From contig JALCMG010000008.1 in assembly GCA_022648325.1 (NCBI GenBank), forward strand, positions 1 to 64,000: a stretch of 64,000 bases of DNA, read 5' to 3'. The translations under genes and the position numbers were made by a program. The DNA comes from Olsenella sp. Lineage in GTDB: Bacteria > Actinomycetota > Coriobacteriia > Coriobacteriales > Atopobiaceae. Below, piece by piece: positions 9,285-18,831 of the stretch (position 1 is its first letter; each line of letters begins with the position of its first letter). Below the pieces are notes generated by a model. It did not search any database. It worked only from the letters and a program-made list of their open reading frames with translations, and was not told the DNA's origin.

Positions 9285-9779
9285 AGTGCGCGTTGCGGTA
9301 CCCTGGAAATGGTTCCCGCCGGAAATCAGTTCCGGTGTGGGTTTCGGCAGAATCCGCGTGTTGAAAACTGCCGCGCACAGCAGTGACGTGGCAGGCACAC
9401 CCAGAACGGCTAATCTCTGATGCTATTCTCCTTCACACAACCTTCATATCTCACGCATGCTTTGAGCTGGTCTTTTCCTGCGGTGACCAAGCAGAGTTGC
9501 TGCCGAGAATAATAGGAACTGAGCAAAACGCGCCCTGATGTTCCTGCGCAAACTTCTCGCGCTGCAAGATAGCTGACAGAAGCGCGCAAGAACCCTGCTG
9601 GCCTTTCTCAGAAACTTGACTAGGCACCTGCCGAGCGCCCATATGCTTGGGCCATGGCAATCTACTTGGGACATACCTCGGCCCTTGAGTTCTGACGCAA
9701 CCACGACTGGCCGTCAGCAGGTGCGTCTGGCCCAGTTCGCATTGACCGCCTTGGACCTAGCTTTTCTATTGAACGAGAG
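9285..9779. other. Gene-free stretch between the palindromic element and the DUF559-like gene
   Basis: No open frame here has coding character, and no tRNA, riboswitch or clear terminator was recognised. The sequence is less GC-rich than the flanking genes. A promoter for the gene at 9780 must lie here or in the adjacent repeat, but I cannot place one with confidence. Confidence 0.4.
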
Positions 9780-10604
9780 ATGCTATCCTCCGTGCCCCCG
9801 CTGTTGGAACTCAATTCTCCATTGGAGGTTCTTGTCAACAACTCCGCTCGACGTGCCTGCTCGTCTCTCGTTCGTGCCCACTACTGGAAATGGGGTGGGA
9901 TTTACCTTCCGCTAGAGAACAACGTCTTTGTTGCGTCCCCCGAGGATACGTTTCTTCAACTGGCCCACGATTTCGATTTTCCCGAGCTGCTTCTTCTCGG
10001 CTATGAACTTTGTGGTTCATACCGCTTTCCGGTGTTCGGAGGAGAAACAAGCTACGGACGTTCCGTTTGCATGACGGCCGAGTCGCTGCAGCGTGCGCTG
10101 GACGGGCGAGAGGGGATGCATGGCATAAAGAGGGTCCGTCTGACGTTGCGATATTTGTTGCTAAACCCGGCCTCTCCAATGGAGACGGTGCTGGTACTTA
10201 TGCTTATCCTGCCTCCGCGACTTGGTGGATACGGTTTTCCTGCCCCGGAACTCAACATGCGCTGCTATGTCGATGAATGCGGGATAACGTATTACATCCC
10301 CGACCTTTGGTGGCGATATCGGAACGTCGTTCTGGAGTACTTTGGCGGGCGTGACCACACGGAACTGCACGACATGGTATCCGACAATCTGCGGCGGAAC
10401 GACCTGCTCGACAAGGGACAGCAGGTATTGGTTGCCGTGCATGAGCACCTGATTAGTGGGGCGAGCATGGACCACCTCGCAACGCAGCTGTCTCATCAGC
10501 TGGGGCTAGGCGAGATTGACATGACGAGAGAGGCGCGGGAGCGCCGGCGCGAGCTGCGAACCAGACTTCTGCGCTGGGAGGGCCGCTTGCCCCGGCGAGG
10601 CTGA
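9780..10604 (+). CDS. Hypothetical protein with DUF559-like (PD-(D/E)XK type) C-terminal region
   Basis: 274 residues. The N-terminal half begins LLELNSPLEVLVNNSARRAC and is not recognised. The C-terminal half contains GYGFPAPELNMRCYV, then YIPDLWWRYRNVVLEYFGG and DHTELHDMVSDNLRRNDLL. This order (P-E, a D in a DLxW context, an E-Y-x-G-x-x-H step, then R-x-x-L) is that of DUF559/VSR-like restriction-endonuclease folds common as orphan genes in actinobacteria. The catalytic core would be the D of PDLWW and the E of VLEYFGG. The ATG at 9780 has a purine-rich stretch too close to be a good ribosome site, so the start is uncertain. DNA cleavage is inference. Confidence 0.5.
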   Translation: MLSSVPPLLELNSPLEVLVNNSARRACSSLVRAHYWKWGGIYLPLENNVFVASPEDTFLQLAHDFDFPELLLLGYELCGSYRFPVFGGETSYGRSVCMTAESLQRALDGREGMHGIKRVRLTLRYLLLNPASPMETVLVLMLILPPRLGGYGFPAPELNMRCYVDECGITYYIPDLWWRYRNVVLEYFGGRDHTELHDMVSDNLRRNDLLDKGQQVLVAVHEHLISGASMDHLATQLSHQLGLGEIDMTREARERRRELRTRLLRWEGRLPRRG

Positions 10605-10640
10605 GAGTGGCCGTGGCGGAGGGACGCCGGCCTGGGCGTT

Positions 10641-10708
10641 GCAACACATTCGTCGCACGAATGTGTATCGACCTGCGCGCGTCACAGATTCGGGTCAGAT
10701 TGTGTTGC
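10641..10708 (+). repeat. 68-bp palindromic element, copy B1
   Basis: Same length as copy A and close to its reverse complement. It begins gcaacacattcg and ends ttgtgttgc, with internal hairpin acacattcg-tcgca-cgaatgtgt and a degraded right hairpin. It sits directly after the DUF559-like gene and is followed by copy B2 after a 5-bp gap. Confidence 0.85.
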
Positions 10709-10713
10709 AGGCC

Positions 10714-10781
10714 GATACAGGTTCGGCGCACGAATGTGTATCGACCTGCGGGCGTCACACAAAAGTGGACGAATGTGTTGC
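10714..10781 (+). repeat. 68-bp palindromic element, copy B2
   Basis: A second tandem copy in the same orientation as B1. It keeps the core cgaatgtgtatcgacctgcg and the right end cgaatgtgttgc; the left end has diverged (gatacaggttcg). It lies about 260 bp before the start of the giant surface protein gene. Confidence 0.8.
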
Positions 10782-11038
10782 GAGCAGGCAGCAGGTCAAC
10801 AAGTGTGAGCACTTCTCGTCTATACTTCAGCCAACATCAAACCGAGGGCACGGTTTGGGCAGCTGTGAGGCCTGCAAATGGATCCCGGTTCTACTCCGGG
10901 TCAGCAACCAGAACTGTGCTCAGTCGCGCATGCGCCGCCCAATCGCTGGCGCTGCGCCATGAGGCTACCGTCGCCACTCGACGGCCCTGCCTGCCCTCGA
11001 TGCTTCCAAGCGGAGCAGAAAGACAGGGAGGTAGGGGA
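10782..11038. other. Leader of the surface-protein/ECF operon, possibly structured
   Basis: 257 bp between the tandem repeats and the ATG at 11039. It holds a perfect 5-bp hairpin with 7-nt loop (10884-10900, cccgg...ccggg) and several GC-rich inverted pieces further on. I looked for a cobalamin riboswitch, given the downstream ECF cluster, and saw neither the B12 box nor the usual conserved core. GGGAGG at 11026-11031 is the ribosome site of the next gene. Confidence 0.35.
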
Positions 11039-14000
11039 ATGAGACCCACGAAACCCACAACCATGCCTGCGCGACGCCTGCGCGACCGCATTCTGGCGGT
11101 GACGTTGTCGCTGGTCACGGCGGTGTCGATGGTGCCCACGCGGGCGTTGGCCGAAGTTGCGACGGAGGTGTCGCCGGCGGCAACGGCGGCCGAGACAAGC
11201 ACCGCCACCGCCGCGTCGGTCAGCATCTACTCGACCTACCTCACCACCAGTGCAAGCTCCACGGGCGGCACCTATGCCTTTGCCGCCTCGGACACGCTGT
11301 GGGCATGGGCGCGCGAGAAGGGCTCCAGCACTCCCATCGACCCCGCCACCCTCACGTACCAGTGGCAGGTCAGCAGCGATAGCTCTACCTGGGAGGACAT
11401 CTCCGGCGCCACTGCGCAGTCCCTCTCGCTTGCAAACTACGCCGGCCGCTACGTGCGCTGCACGCTCACGACCGCCGACGGCAGCTCCTCGCGCACGACG
11501 CGTAGCCGCAACAGGGTGGCTGCCGCCGGCTCGGTCAGCCTCGTGAGCGTGAGGCTGAGCAAGACCGGCAAGCTTGCGCCGGGAGACACTCTCTCTGCGA
11601 CGGCCAAGGACGCAACCGGCGCCGACGCTACCTCCAACGGCGGCGTTACCTGGTCCTGGTATGCAAGCGACTCAGAATATGGCACGGGCGAGAAGATCGC
11701 CGGCGCAACAGGCCCAACGCTCTCCGTGACCTCGGACCTTCTCGGCAAATACGTCTACGCAAGCGCGGACGGTGGCTACGGCGCAACCAAGAGCTCTGCG
11801 GCGGGCCCCGTGCAGGTGGCCGGCGCCGTCACGCTGTACAAGGTGACGGTCGACGCGTCTGGCTCCGCCACGGTTGGCCAGACCCTCACCGCCACGGCCT
11901 ATACCGGCTCCTACACGCAGGCGTCCTCCACGGACGCCATGCACTACCAGTGGCAGTGGGCTGCAAGCAAGACGACAGATGACTCCGCGTTCACCGACAT
12001 CCCAGGTGCCATCTCTGCCACGCTTACCATTCCCGAGCAGACCTCTGACGGCACCTCGCTTCTGGGCACATACCTGCGCGTCAAGGTAACAAGCGGCAAC
12101 TCGGTGGTCTCAACCAGCGTGCCTTCCTACTACGGAAGCACCGCGCAGGACCCGGTGGGCCCCGTGGCTCTTGCGGGCGCCTATGACGTCTCGAGCGTAA
12201 AGCTCTCGTCCTCGTCCACAAACGCGCAGGTAGGGGCAACGCTTACGGCGCAGTCCCAGTACGAGAAGGCCAGCAGCTGGGGTTCGTACGAGACGGACCT
12301 GCCCTCGGATGCCAAGCTCACGTGCACCTGGTATGCGGCGGATGATGCGACGGGAACCAACACGCGCGAACTCACGGCCGAGGACGGCGCCACCGGCGCC
12401 GCGCTCAAGCTCTCCTCGTCGCTTGAGGGTGCGTACGTGTGGGCCAGCTGCAGCGCGCTCATGGCGTCCGCCGAGAGCGAGAAGACCCAGGTCAAGCCTG
12501 TAGGGGCGTATGACCTCCACCACATTGTGCTGTCGCCCTTGTCGGGTGCGCTTGTCACCGGGGACACCGTGAAGGCAACGGTTTACGCCTCGCAGCTTTC
12601 TGGCAGCAACGTGGACGTGACCGGCAATGACGGCGTGAGCCTGCAGTGGTACGTCGCCGACGCGCCGTCAGGCGAGTGGCAGCCGCTCGACGGCTGCACG
12701 TCCGCTAGCTTGCAGATTCCGGAAAGCGCGGCGGGAAAGTACCTCAAGGTTGTGGCAACGAGTGGCGCTGCCTCCGTCGAAAGCACCTTTGACCAGGCCG
12801 TTGTTGGAGCCAACACGCTCGAGGGTGCCGTTGCGCGTCTGCAGAACGAGAACTGGCGTCCTTCTCTCACCTATGGCACCGACACCAACGTGAACGACGT
12901 GCTTCTCGCCAAACTCGCGGAGGAGGGCGTGGACATCACAGGGCTCACCGTGCGTGTGAGCAGCGTGTCCTTCTCGGATGCCAACGACAATGCTACCGTG
13001 GGCATCTCCACTGCGGACACGGACAACGGTGCCGTCACGTACTTCTCGTGCGACACTGACAAGGTCTCTAGCTGGAACATGTCCTCCCTCCAGACGGTGA
13101 GCTCGATCACGTTCACGCTCGCCCGCGGAGACGAGACCGTAGACTACACCCCCAGCCGCACCTTCCAGGTGCCTTGGGACGAGAACGCCGCGCGCGCCGT
13201 GCTCCAGAAGAAGGCCGATGCCATTACGCTGAGCTTTGCCCAGGGCGACTCTGCGGACTCCGTGACGCAGGCCTTCCCGCTGCCGGCAAGTCTGGGCGGT
13301 GCCAGCGCAACATGGAGCGCAAGCGACAGCTCCGTGAAAGTAACCGGAGAGAGCTGGGACAGCACGCTTACGGCAACGCCCACGCGCTGCTCCTCCGACA
13401 CGCCAGTGACCCTCACGGCAACCGTGTCCTTCTCGGGCTATGGCATGCCCGACGTTACAGTGACCAAAGACTTCCCGATTACCGTCGAGGCAGACCCAGA
13501 GGCGGTGGCTGCAGCTCAGGCCGAACTTGCAAGCAAGGTCGAGAGTAGCTTCACCTACGGCAAGGTGACCGCTTTCTCCACCGGTGACGCCATCGACCCC
13601 ACCGCAGTGGGCGGCGACCTGCAGCTTCCCACCACGCGCACACTTGGCGTGGACGGCAAGTACTACACCGTTGCGTACAGCAGCAGCGATCCTCTCGTCA
13701 GCTTCAACGGGTACCACGCAACGGTCGTGCGCCCGCTTGGCACGGCGCGCACGGTTACCATTACCTGCACGGTTACCGAAAAGTCGAACCCCGAGATAAC
13801 GGCCTCGAAGTCGCTGGAGTTCACGCTCTCTCCCGTGAGCGAGCAGGAGATTGACGCGGCGGTTTCGCTTATGGAGAAGGCCAAGGCGGGGTATGCCCTG
13901 GCGCTTCTCGACGGGCAAGATGCCAGCAACGTGACAGGTGACCTGCGGAGTTTCCTGGGTGCCTACGAGGACGCGTCGGGCAACCTCGCCTGGGCGCGCG

Positions 14001-16753
14001 ACCGCGCCACGCAGTCCGCGCATCCCGGCATTGTGCCGGTTGACCTTCCCGGATACAGCGACATGGGCGGCATGACGTGGCGCACCTTCAAGTCCAGCCG
14101 TCCGGACGTTATCTCCAACGAGCTTCTCGCCTACACCCAGCCCACCGACAACACCTGGGTTACCGTAACCTCGCGCCTTGCTGACGAGCGCTTCCAGGCC
14201 TACTACGAGTTCTACAAGGATGACCCCACGGTAAGCGACCAGCTCAAGGCCAAGCTGGCAACCCTTGTGGACCAGGACGTCTCGGCCACCTTCACGGTTG
14301 CGGGCACCTCGGGCAAGGACGCGCCGGAGCAGGTTACCGCTAGCTGCTCGGTTATTGGCCCCAACGCCTCTGGCGCCAACGTGAGCTGGGCACCCGAGAC
14401 CTCGCTTGCCGTCGAGCCCGGCACCACCGCGGCCGACCTCACCAAGCAGGTCCTCGACGCAAATGGCATTACCTATGACGCGGACCTCTACACCTTTGCC
14501 AAGGACGGCAACTCTCTGGGCTATGACGCAGCAACCGGCAAGTGGTGGCAACTCTTCATCAATGGCGAGTCCGCCACGGTGATGGCGTCGAACTACGTCC
14601 TCAAGGAGGGCGACCAGGTTGTCTGGTACTACTCCGCCTGGGGAGACTCGCTTCCTGGCCAGGTCACCGGCTCGGTGAAGGTCATTGGCAAGGATGCCTC
14701 GGGCATCGACCAGGTGTGGGCGGATACCACGTCGCTCACCCTCGTGGAGGGCTCGACCGTAGCCGACCTCTCGGAGGCGGCGTTCTCCGCGCGCGGCCTT
14801 GCGCACGAATCTGGCATCGCAAGCTGGGGCTGGTATCTCAGTACCATCACCTCGCCCGTGGACGGCCGCGTGCTGGACTGGGACTCCTCGACGGGCGCGT
14901 ACTGGCACCTGTTCGTAAACGGAAAGGCGTCTCAGGTTGGCGCAAGCAGCGTGAGCATTGCTAACGGTGACGAGGTCGTGTGGTACTACTGTGCGGATTC
15001 TGACGACCTTCCCAAGAGCGATGCCCTGGTAGTTGACCCCACCGCCACGCGTCCAACGGGCCTTGAGGCAGCCTGGCCCGGCTACAAGGGCGCGGGCGAG
15101 ACGGGCGTGGTGCGCGGGCTCTCCACGCCCGTGCCCGGCTCCAGCACCTACGCCAAGCTTGACTGGGCGCAGTCGCGCACCACGACCAGCATGTTTGTCA
15201 ACGCGAGCGATGCGATTGTCGTGAACGGTGACGTCTACGACGCCGCGCAGACGCAGCTCTACCGACGCGACTCGTCCACAGGAGTGGTGCTCGACTCGGC
15301 ACGCCTGGCCGCGAGCGTCGACTCAACCGCGCGCTTGCAGTACGCCGACGGCCTCATCCTTGTGCCGCTGCACGGTGGGCGCGTCCAGGCGCTCACGGCA
15401 GACACGCTGACCACGGTCTGGGTCTCTGCTGCGCTGCCTACCTCGACCAGTGCGAGTGGCAAGTCCGTTGACCAGCAGCTCCTCTCGTCCATCACCGTGC
15501 GCGACGGCAAGGCGTACTTCTCGACCGTGGCCCCCGACGGAAGCGACTCCTGCGGCGGCTACGTTGCTTGCGTAAACCTTGCGGATGGCAGCATTGTGTG
15601 GTCGCACGAGAGTGCGAACGTGGGCTACTACTGGACGGGCGCCGTGTCCACCTCCGCTGGCGTGCTTACTGCCAACGACGAGGGCCGCGTCTCGCTGCTT
15701 GACGCTGCTACGGGGGAGGAGCTTTCCTCGCTTGAGCTGGGTACGCGTTGTCGCGCGCAGTTGGCAGTGAGCGGAAACACGGTCTACGCGGTCACGACCG
15801 ACGGCGTGCTGCACGAGCTCTTCCTGGGCTCTGGCGGCTCGCTGATAGCAGGCCGCAGCGTGAGGTTTGGCTCGTACTCCACCTCGTCGCCCGTGATCTG
15901 CGACGGGCGGATATATGTGGGCGGCTCTTCGTCTGCAGACGTGACGCACGGCGCCCTGTTTGTGATTGACCTTGGCACCATGGAAGTCGAGCACGAGGTC
16001 CTGGCGCCCGCGACCGCAGTGGAAGGCCAGGTGGGGACTGGCGACGTTAAGAGTGCGCCGTTGGTGAGCGTTGCCGCCGACGGCAACACCTACGTGTACT
16101 TCACGAGCAACGGCAAGCCGGGCGGAGTGTACGCCTACCGGCTTGGGGACGCCGAGGCCACTACGCTCTACCAGCCAGCGAGCGACCTCTGGCAGTTCTG
16201 CATGAGCTCAATCGCCTGCGACGCAAGCGGCAACCTCTACTACTTCAACGACTCCGGCACCCTCTTCAAGCTGGACGCGGGCGCAGCCACGGCCGCGCCG
16301 GGCGAGAATGGCCGTGGCGGCGAGAACAACGGTGGCTCTGCGCGCGGCAACGGCAACGGTGGTACCAGCGGAAACGCAGGCGGTAACACCGCAGGCAGCG
16401 CCTCTGGCAACACCGCCTCGACCTCATCCGCCGCGAAGCCGTCAAAGCCTCGCGTGCCCGTCTCTGTCGGCACCGCGTCGACTGGCTCCGCGACAACCGA
16501 CGCCCCCGCGTCAGAGAACGGCTCGCTTCTCGGCAGTTACTCCTCGGAGGACGTGTCTGCCGTCACCTACACCGGGGCCAAGGAGCCCGCAGAAACCGGC
16601 GAGACTTCTGCTAGCGAGACCGCAGCGAACCAGTTGGGACTTCCCATCTGGCCTATCGTTGGCACCTGCGTGGGTGCGGCGCTGCTCATCCTGCTGCTTG
16701 CCACGCGTCGTCGACGCAGCAATGACGGCACCACCGAGGGGAGGCGCAGCTAG
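11039..16753 (+). CDS. Giant surface protein: Ig-like repeats, two DUF4430 domains, PQQ-like propeller, C-terminal anchor
   Basis: 1904 residues. The ATG at 11039 has GGGAGG 7 nt upstream and yields a signal peptide (Arg-rich start, ILAVTLSLVTAVSMVPTRALA). From about residue 60 come roughly five Ig-like repeats of about 90-110 residues, then regions resembling atrophied bacterial Ig domains (to about residue 940). Two DUF4430-like domains follow (about 1115-1200 and 1225-1320), each with a WWQLFINGE- or YWHLFVNGK-type core and ending VVWYY. A PQQ/WD40-like beta-propeller spans about 1370-1745. A Gly/Asn/Ser-rich linker, one membrane helix near 1867-1888 and a basic tail end the protein. DUF4430 resembles the beta domain of transcobalamin. 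The gene abuts a second DUF4430 protein and ECF transporter genes, so ligand capture at the surface is the likely role. Confidence 0.8.
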   Translation: MRPTKPTTMPARRLRDRILAVTLSLVTAVSMVPTRALAEVATEVSPAATAAETSTATAASVSIYSTYLTTSASSTGGTYAFAASDTLWAWAREKGSSTPIDPATLTYQWQVSSDSSTWEDISGATAQSLSLANYAGRYVRCTLTTADGSSSRTTRSRNRVAAAGSVSLVSVRLSKTGKLAPGDTLSATAKDATGADATSNGGVTWSWYASDSEYGTGEKIAGATGPTLSVTSDLLGKYVYASADGGYGATKSSAAGPVQVAGAVTLYKVTVDASGSATVGQTLTATAYTGSYTQASSTDAMHYQWQWAASKTTDDSAFTDIPGAISATLTIPEQTSDGTSLLGTYLRVKVTSGNSVVSTSVPSYYGSTAQDPVGPVALAGAYDVSSVKLSSSSTNAQVGATLTAQSQYEKASSWGSYETDLPSDAKLTCTWYAADDATGTNTRELTAEDGATGAALKLSSSLEGAYVWASCSALMASAESEKTQVKPVGAYDLHHIVLSPLSGALVTGDTVKATVYASQLSGSNVDVTGNDGVSLQWYVADAPSGEWQPLDGCTSASLQIPESAAGKYLKVVATSGAASVESTFDQAVVGANTLEGAVARLQNENWRPSLTYGTDTNVNDVLLAKLAEEGVDITGLTVRVSSVSFSDANDNATVGISTADTDNGAVTYFSCDTDKVSSWNMSSLQTVSSITFTLARGDETVDYTPSRTFQVPWDENAARAVLQKKADAITLSFAQGDSADSVTQAFPLPASLGGASATWSASDSSVKVTGESWDSTLTATPTRCSSDTPVTLTATVSFSGYGMPDVTVTKDFPITVEADPEAVAAAQAELASKVESSFTYGKVTAFSTGDAIDPTAVGGDLQLPTTRTLGVDGKYYTVAYSSSDPLVSFNGYHATVVRPLGTARTVTITCTVTEKSNPEITASKSLEFTLSPVSEQEIDAAVSLMEKAKAGYALALLDGQDASNVTGDLRSFLGAYEDASGNLAWARDRATQSAHPGIVPVDLPGYSDMGGMTWRTFKSSRPDVISNELLAYTQPTDNTWVTVTSRLADERFQAYYEFYKDDPTVSDQLKAKLATLVDQDVSATFTVAGTSGKDAPEQVTASCSVIGPNASGANVSWAPETSLAVEPGTTAADLTKQVLDANGITYDADLYTFAKDGNSLGYDAATGKWWQLFINGESATVMASNYVLKEGDQVVWYYSAWGDSLPGQVTGSVKVIGKDASGIDQVWADTTSLTLVEGSTVADLSEAAFSARGLAHESGIASWGWYLSTITSPVDGRVLDWDSSTGAYWHLFVNGKASQVGASSVSIANGDEVVWYYCADSDDLPKSDALVVDPTATRPTGLEAAWPGYKGAGETGVVRGLSTPVPGSSTYAKLDWAQSRTTTSMFVNASDAIVVNGDVYDAAQTQLYRRDSSTGVVLDSARLAASVDSTARLQYADGLILVPLHGGRVQALTADTLTTVWVSAALPTSTSASGKSVDQQLLSSITVRDGKAYFSTVAPDGSDSCGGYVACVNLADGSIVWSHESANVGYYWTGAVSTSAGVLTANDEGRVSLLDAATGEELSSLELGTRCRAQLAVSGNTVYAVTTDGVLHELFLGSGGSLIAGRSVRFGSYSTSSPVICDGRIYVGGSSSADVTHGALFVIDLGTMEVEHEVLAPATAVEGQVGTGDVKSAPLVSVAADGNTYVYFTSNGKPGGVYAYRLGDAEATTLYQPASDLWQFCMSSIACDASGNLYYFNDSGTLFKLDAGAATAAPGENGRGGENNGGSARGNGNGGTSGNAGGNTAGSASGNTASTSSAAKPSKPRVPVSVGTASTGSATTDAPASENGSLLGSYSSEDVSAVTYTGAKEPAETGETSASETAANQLGLPIWPIVGTCVGAALLILLLATRRRRSNDGTTEGRRS

Positions 16754-17926
16754 ATGTCAGACAACGGCACGCAACTTGACAGCCAGCAGCCAGCAAACGG
16801 CAAGCACGCTGCCAGGGTGATTCTTGGGGTTCTCGCCGCCGTGCTCGTTGCCTTCTGCGTGTGGGCGATGTCCGTCTACGTGCAGGGCGGCGACCCGCTC
16901 GCCTGGGCAACCGGATCCGCTGCGTTCCAGACCACGGCCGAGGAGGAACAGCCTGCCGACCAGGACGCTGCTGCGTCGCAGGAGGCATCCCAGACGACCA
17001 CTGTCACCACGGACGACGTCTACTCCGCGCTCGCGTCGCTCCAGTTTGACGGCACAGACGTCTCGCTCGAGAGGGATGCCGCCCACGTGGTCCTCTCTGC
17101 GGACGGCATCTGGGTCGAGGAGGCCAGCTCCGCTGACGCGCCCGACATGGCGCTCGTCTGTGCCCAGCGCTCGGCCGCCCTTGCCGCCTGGGTCTCCGAG
17201 CAGGACGTGGGCATCCCAGGCGTCACCTGGATCTGCGAAGACGGAACCGGCGCCGTGCGCATGGCCATAACCATGCCCACGGCCGGTGCCCCCACCACGG
17301 GAGACCTGGCAACGCTCCTCTCGGCAGCAACCGGGTACGGAATCTCCGGAGACGCGTACGCCCAACTGGGTGCAGGCGACATCTCGCAGTTTGCGGGCAC
17401 TGCGCCCACGCTGCCGGACGGCACGGCCATCTCCATCGATGCCAACGTCACGACTGCTGGCGAGAACCTCTCTGCCGCGGATGTCGCTACGCGTCAGAAA
17501 GACGTCAGCTCCGGGGCAGCAGGCGTTACCAGCGCCGGCGCTCCAAGCGGCACCGGAAGCACCTCGTCGGCAACCGGCACGCAATCGGGAAGCTCGTCTG
17601 CGCAGTCCACGCAGGACGCCAAGGTCCGCGTTGCCGTGACCATAGACGCGCGAGCCGACGGTGGCTCGTCCAGCTCGTACACCGTATCGCTCGACGCCGG
17701 TGCCACCGCATACGACGCGCTTCTCGCGACCGGTGCCAGCGTCAACGCGCGCAGCACGGCTATGGGCGTATACATTGCAGCCATCAACGGCTATGCCGAG
17801 AAGGACCAGGGCGGCGAGAGCGGCTGGAAGTACGCGGTCAACGGCAGCTACCCCAGCTACTCGGCAGGTGCCTGCAAGCTTTCGGATGGCGATGCGGTGA
17901 CGTGGGTCTACGCCACGTCGGCATAG
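16754..17926 (+). CDS. Membrane-anchored DUF4430 protein
   Basis: 390 residues; the ATG directly follows the stop of the giant surface protein, so the two are cotranscribed and probably coupled. One N-terminal signal-anchor helix (about residues 18-36, ILGVLAAVLVAFCVWAMSVY) is followed by an acidic, Ala/Thr-rich extracellular region. A low-complexity Gly/Ser/Thr linker lies near 245-290, and a C-terminal DUF4430 domain (about 295-390) contains GGESGWKYAVNGSYPSYSAG and ends with a TWVYA strand. It probably presents its DUF4430 domain outside the cell, next to the larger receptor and upstream of the transporter. The ligand is unknown; corrinoid is a guess from the fold. Confidence 0.8.
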   Translation: MSDNGTQLDSQQPANGKHAARVILGVLAAVLVAFCVWAMSVYVQGGDPLAWATGSAAFQTTAEEEQPADQDAAASQEASQTTTVTTDDVYSALASLQFDGTDVSLERDAAHVVLSADGIWVEEASSADAPDMALVCAQRSAALAAWVSEQDVGIPGVTWICEDGTGAVRMAITMPTAGAPTTGDLATLLSAATGYGISGDAYAQLGAGDISQFAGTAPTLPDGTAISIDANVTTAGENLSAADVATRQKDVSSGAAGVTSAGAPSGTGSTSSATGTQSGSSSAQSTQDAKVRVAVTIDARADGGSSSSYTVSLDAGATAYDALLATGASVNARSTAMGVYIAAINGYAEKDQGGESGWKYAVNGSYPSYSAGACKLSDGDAVTWVYATSA

Positions 17927-17937
17927 CGTAAGGAAAG

Positions 17938-18831
17938 GTGCGTCATATTCTCTCTATGCTGACCATGCGAGACACACATACCGCCTTCGACACCTGCCAC
18001 CCCTCGGTGCCGGCAACGTACTTTGCCGCCATCATACTCATTGCGATTTTTGCGATGCAGCCGGTCTGCGTGTGCGTCTCGCTTGCGGGAGGCCTCGCGT
18101 TTTCCTTTGCCGCGCGCGGGTGGCGCCGAACGCTCGGCGGCCTTCGTTGGCAGCTGCCCGTGGTGGCGCTTGTGGCAGTGGCCAACCCGCTCTTCTCGGC
18201 GTCTGGCTCCACGCTTGCTGCCCAGCTTGGGTCCGTGGCCATCTACCAGGAGAGCATTGCCTACGGTGCCTGCGCCGGCGTGCTTCTCGTTGCCACGATC
18301 CTGTGGTTTGAGGATGCCGCCTGCGTGCTCACGCAGGACCGCCTCCTCCAGCTTGGGGCGCGTGCGCTCCCAACGGTCACGCTTGTGACGTCGATGGCAG
18401 CGCAGCTGGTGCCGCAGCTCATGCGGCGTTCGCAGACCGTGCGTACGGCTACGCTCGCCTCAACGGCGGCCGCCCCCGAGGGCTCGCGCGAGCGTGGCAT
18501 CCGCGTGGCCGACCAGCTCATGAGCTGGTCGATGGAGGATTCCATCGAGCGCTCGGATGCCATGCGGGCGCGCGGGTGGGGTGCCATGGACCGCCGCAGC
18601 TGCTACCTGCAGGATCCCTTCCGCACTTCCGACGCGCTTGCGCTCCTGGGGATTGCCCTGCTTGCGGCGGCAAGCGCACTTCTTGTCTACGTGGCTTGCT
18701 CGCAATGGCACTTCTATCCCACAATGCCCCGTCTCGTTGCTTGGTGGGGATACCTGCCCTATGCCGCACTCACGCTTCTCCCCACGGTGCTTGACCTGGC
18801 TCAACGCGTTCGATGGGGGAGGCTCTCATGA
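17938..18831 (+). CDS. ECF transporter T component (EcfT-like)
   Basis: 297 residues with about five membrane helices and a cytoplasmic loop containing RSDAMRARGWGAM, the Ala-Arg-Gly coupling motif of EcfT proteins that contacts the ATPase subunits. EcfT links substrate-binding S components to the paired ATPases. The GTG at 17938 follows AAGGAAAG closely; the ATG at 17956 is an alternative. The stop codon overlaps the ATG of the ATPase gene (ATGA at 18828), so translation is coupled. The upstream DUF4430 genes and downstream S component make a complete importer. Confidence 0.88.
   Translation: MRHILSMLTMRDTHTAFDTCHPSVPATYFAAIILIAIFAMQPVCVCVSLAGGLAFSFAARGWRRTLGGLRWQLPVVALVAVANPLFSASGSTLAAQLGSVAIYQESIAYGACAGVLLVATILWFEDAACVLTQDRLLQLGARALPTVTLVTSMAAQLVPQLMRRSQTVRTATLASTAAAPEGSRERGIRVADQLMSWSMEDSIERSDAMRARGWGAMDRRSCYLQDPFRTSDALALLGIALLAAASALLVYVACSQWHFYPTMPRLVAWWGYLPYAALTLLPTVLDLAQRVRWGRLS

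Noticed and set aside
10884..10900. tRNA T-arm-like hairpin (cccgg-ttctact-ccggg, followed by an acca)
   Set aside because: No matching acceptor 5' strand, D-arm or good anticodon arm is found upstream, and the loop departs from TTCRA.
10607..11038. Upstream extension of the giant surface protein through the palindromic repeats
   Set aside because: The signal peptide begins at ATG 11039 with a strong ribosome site; the extension translates repeats.
10782..11038. Cobalamin riboswitch upstream of the DUF4430/ECF operon
   Set aside because: Expected from context, but neither the B12 box nor the conserved core is visible.
12668..14908. 746-codon minus-strand frame inside the giant surface protein gene
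   Set aside because: Antisense shadow of a GC-rich gene with clear sense domains; no ribosome site or recognisable domain.
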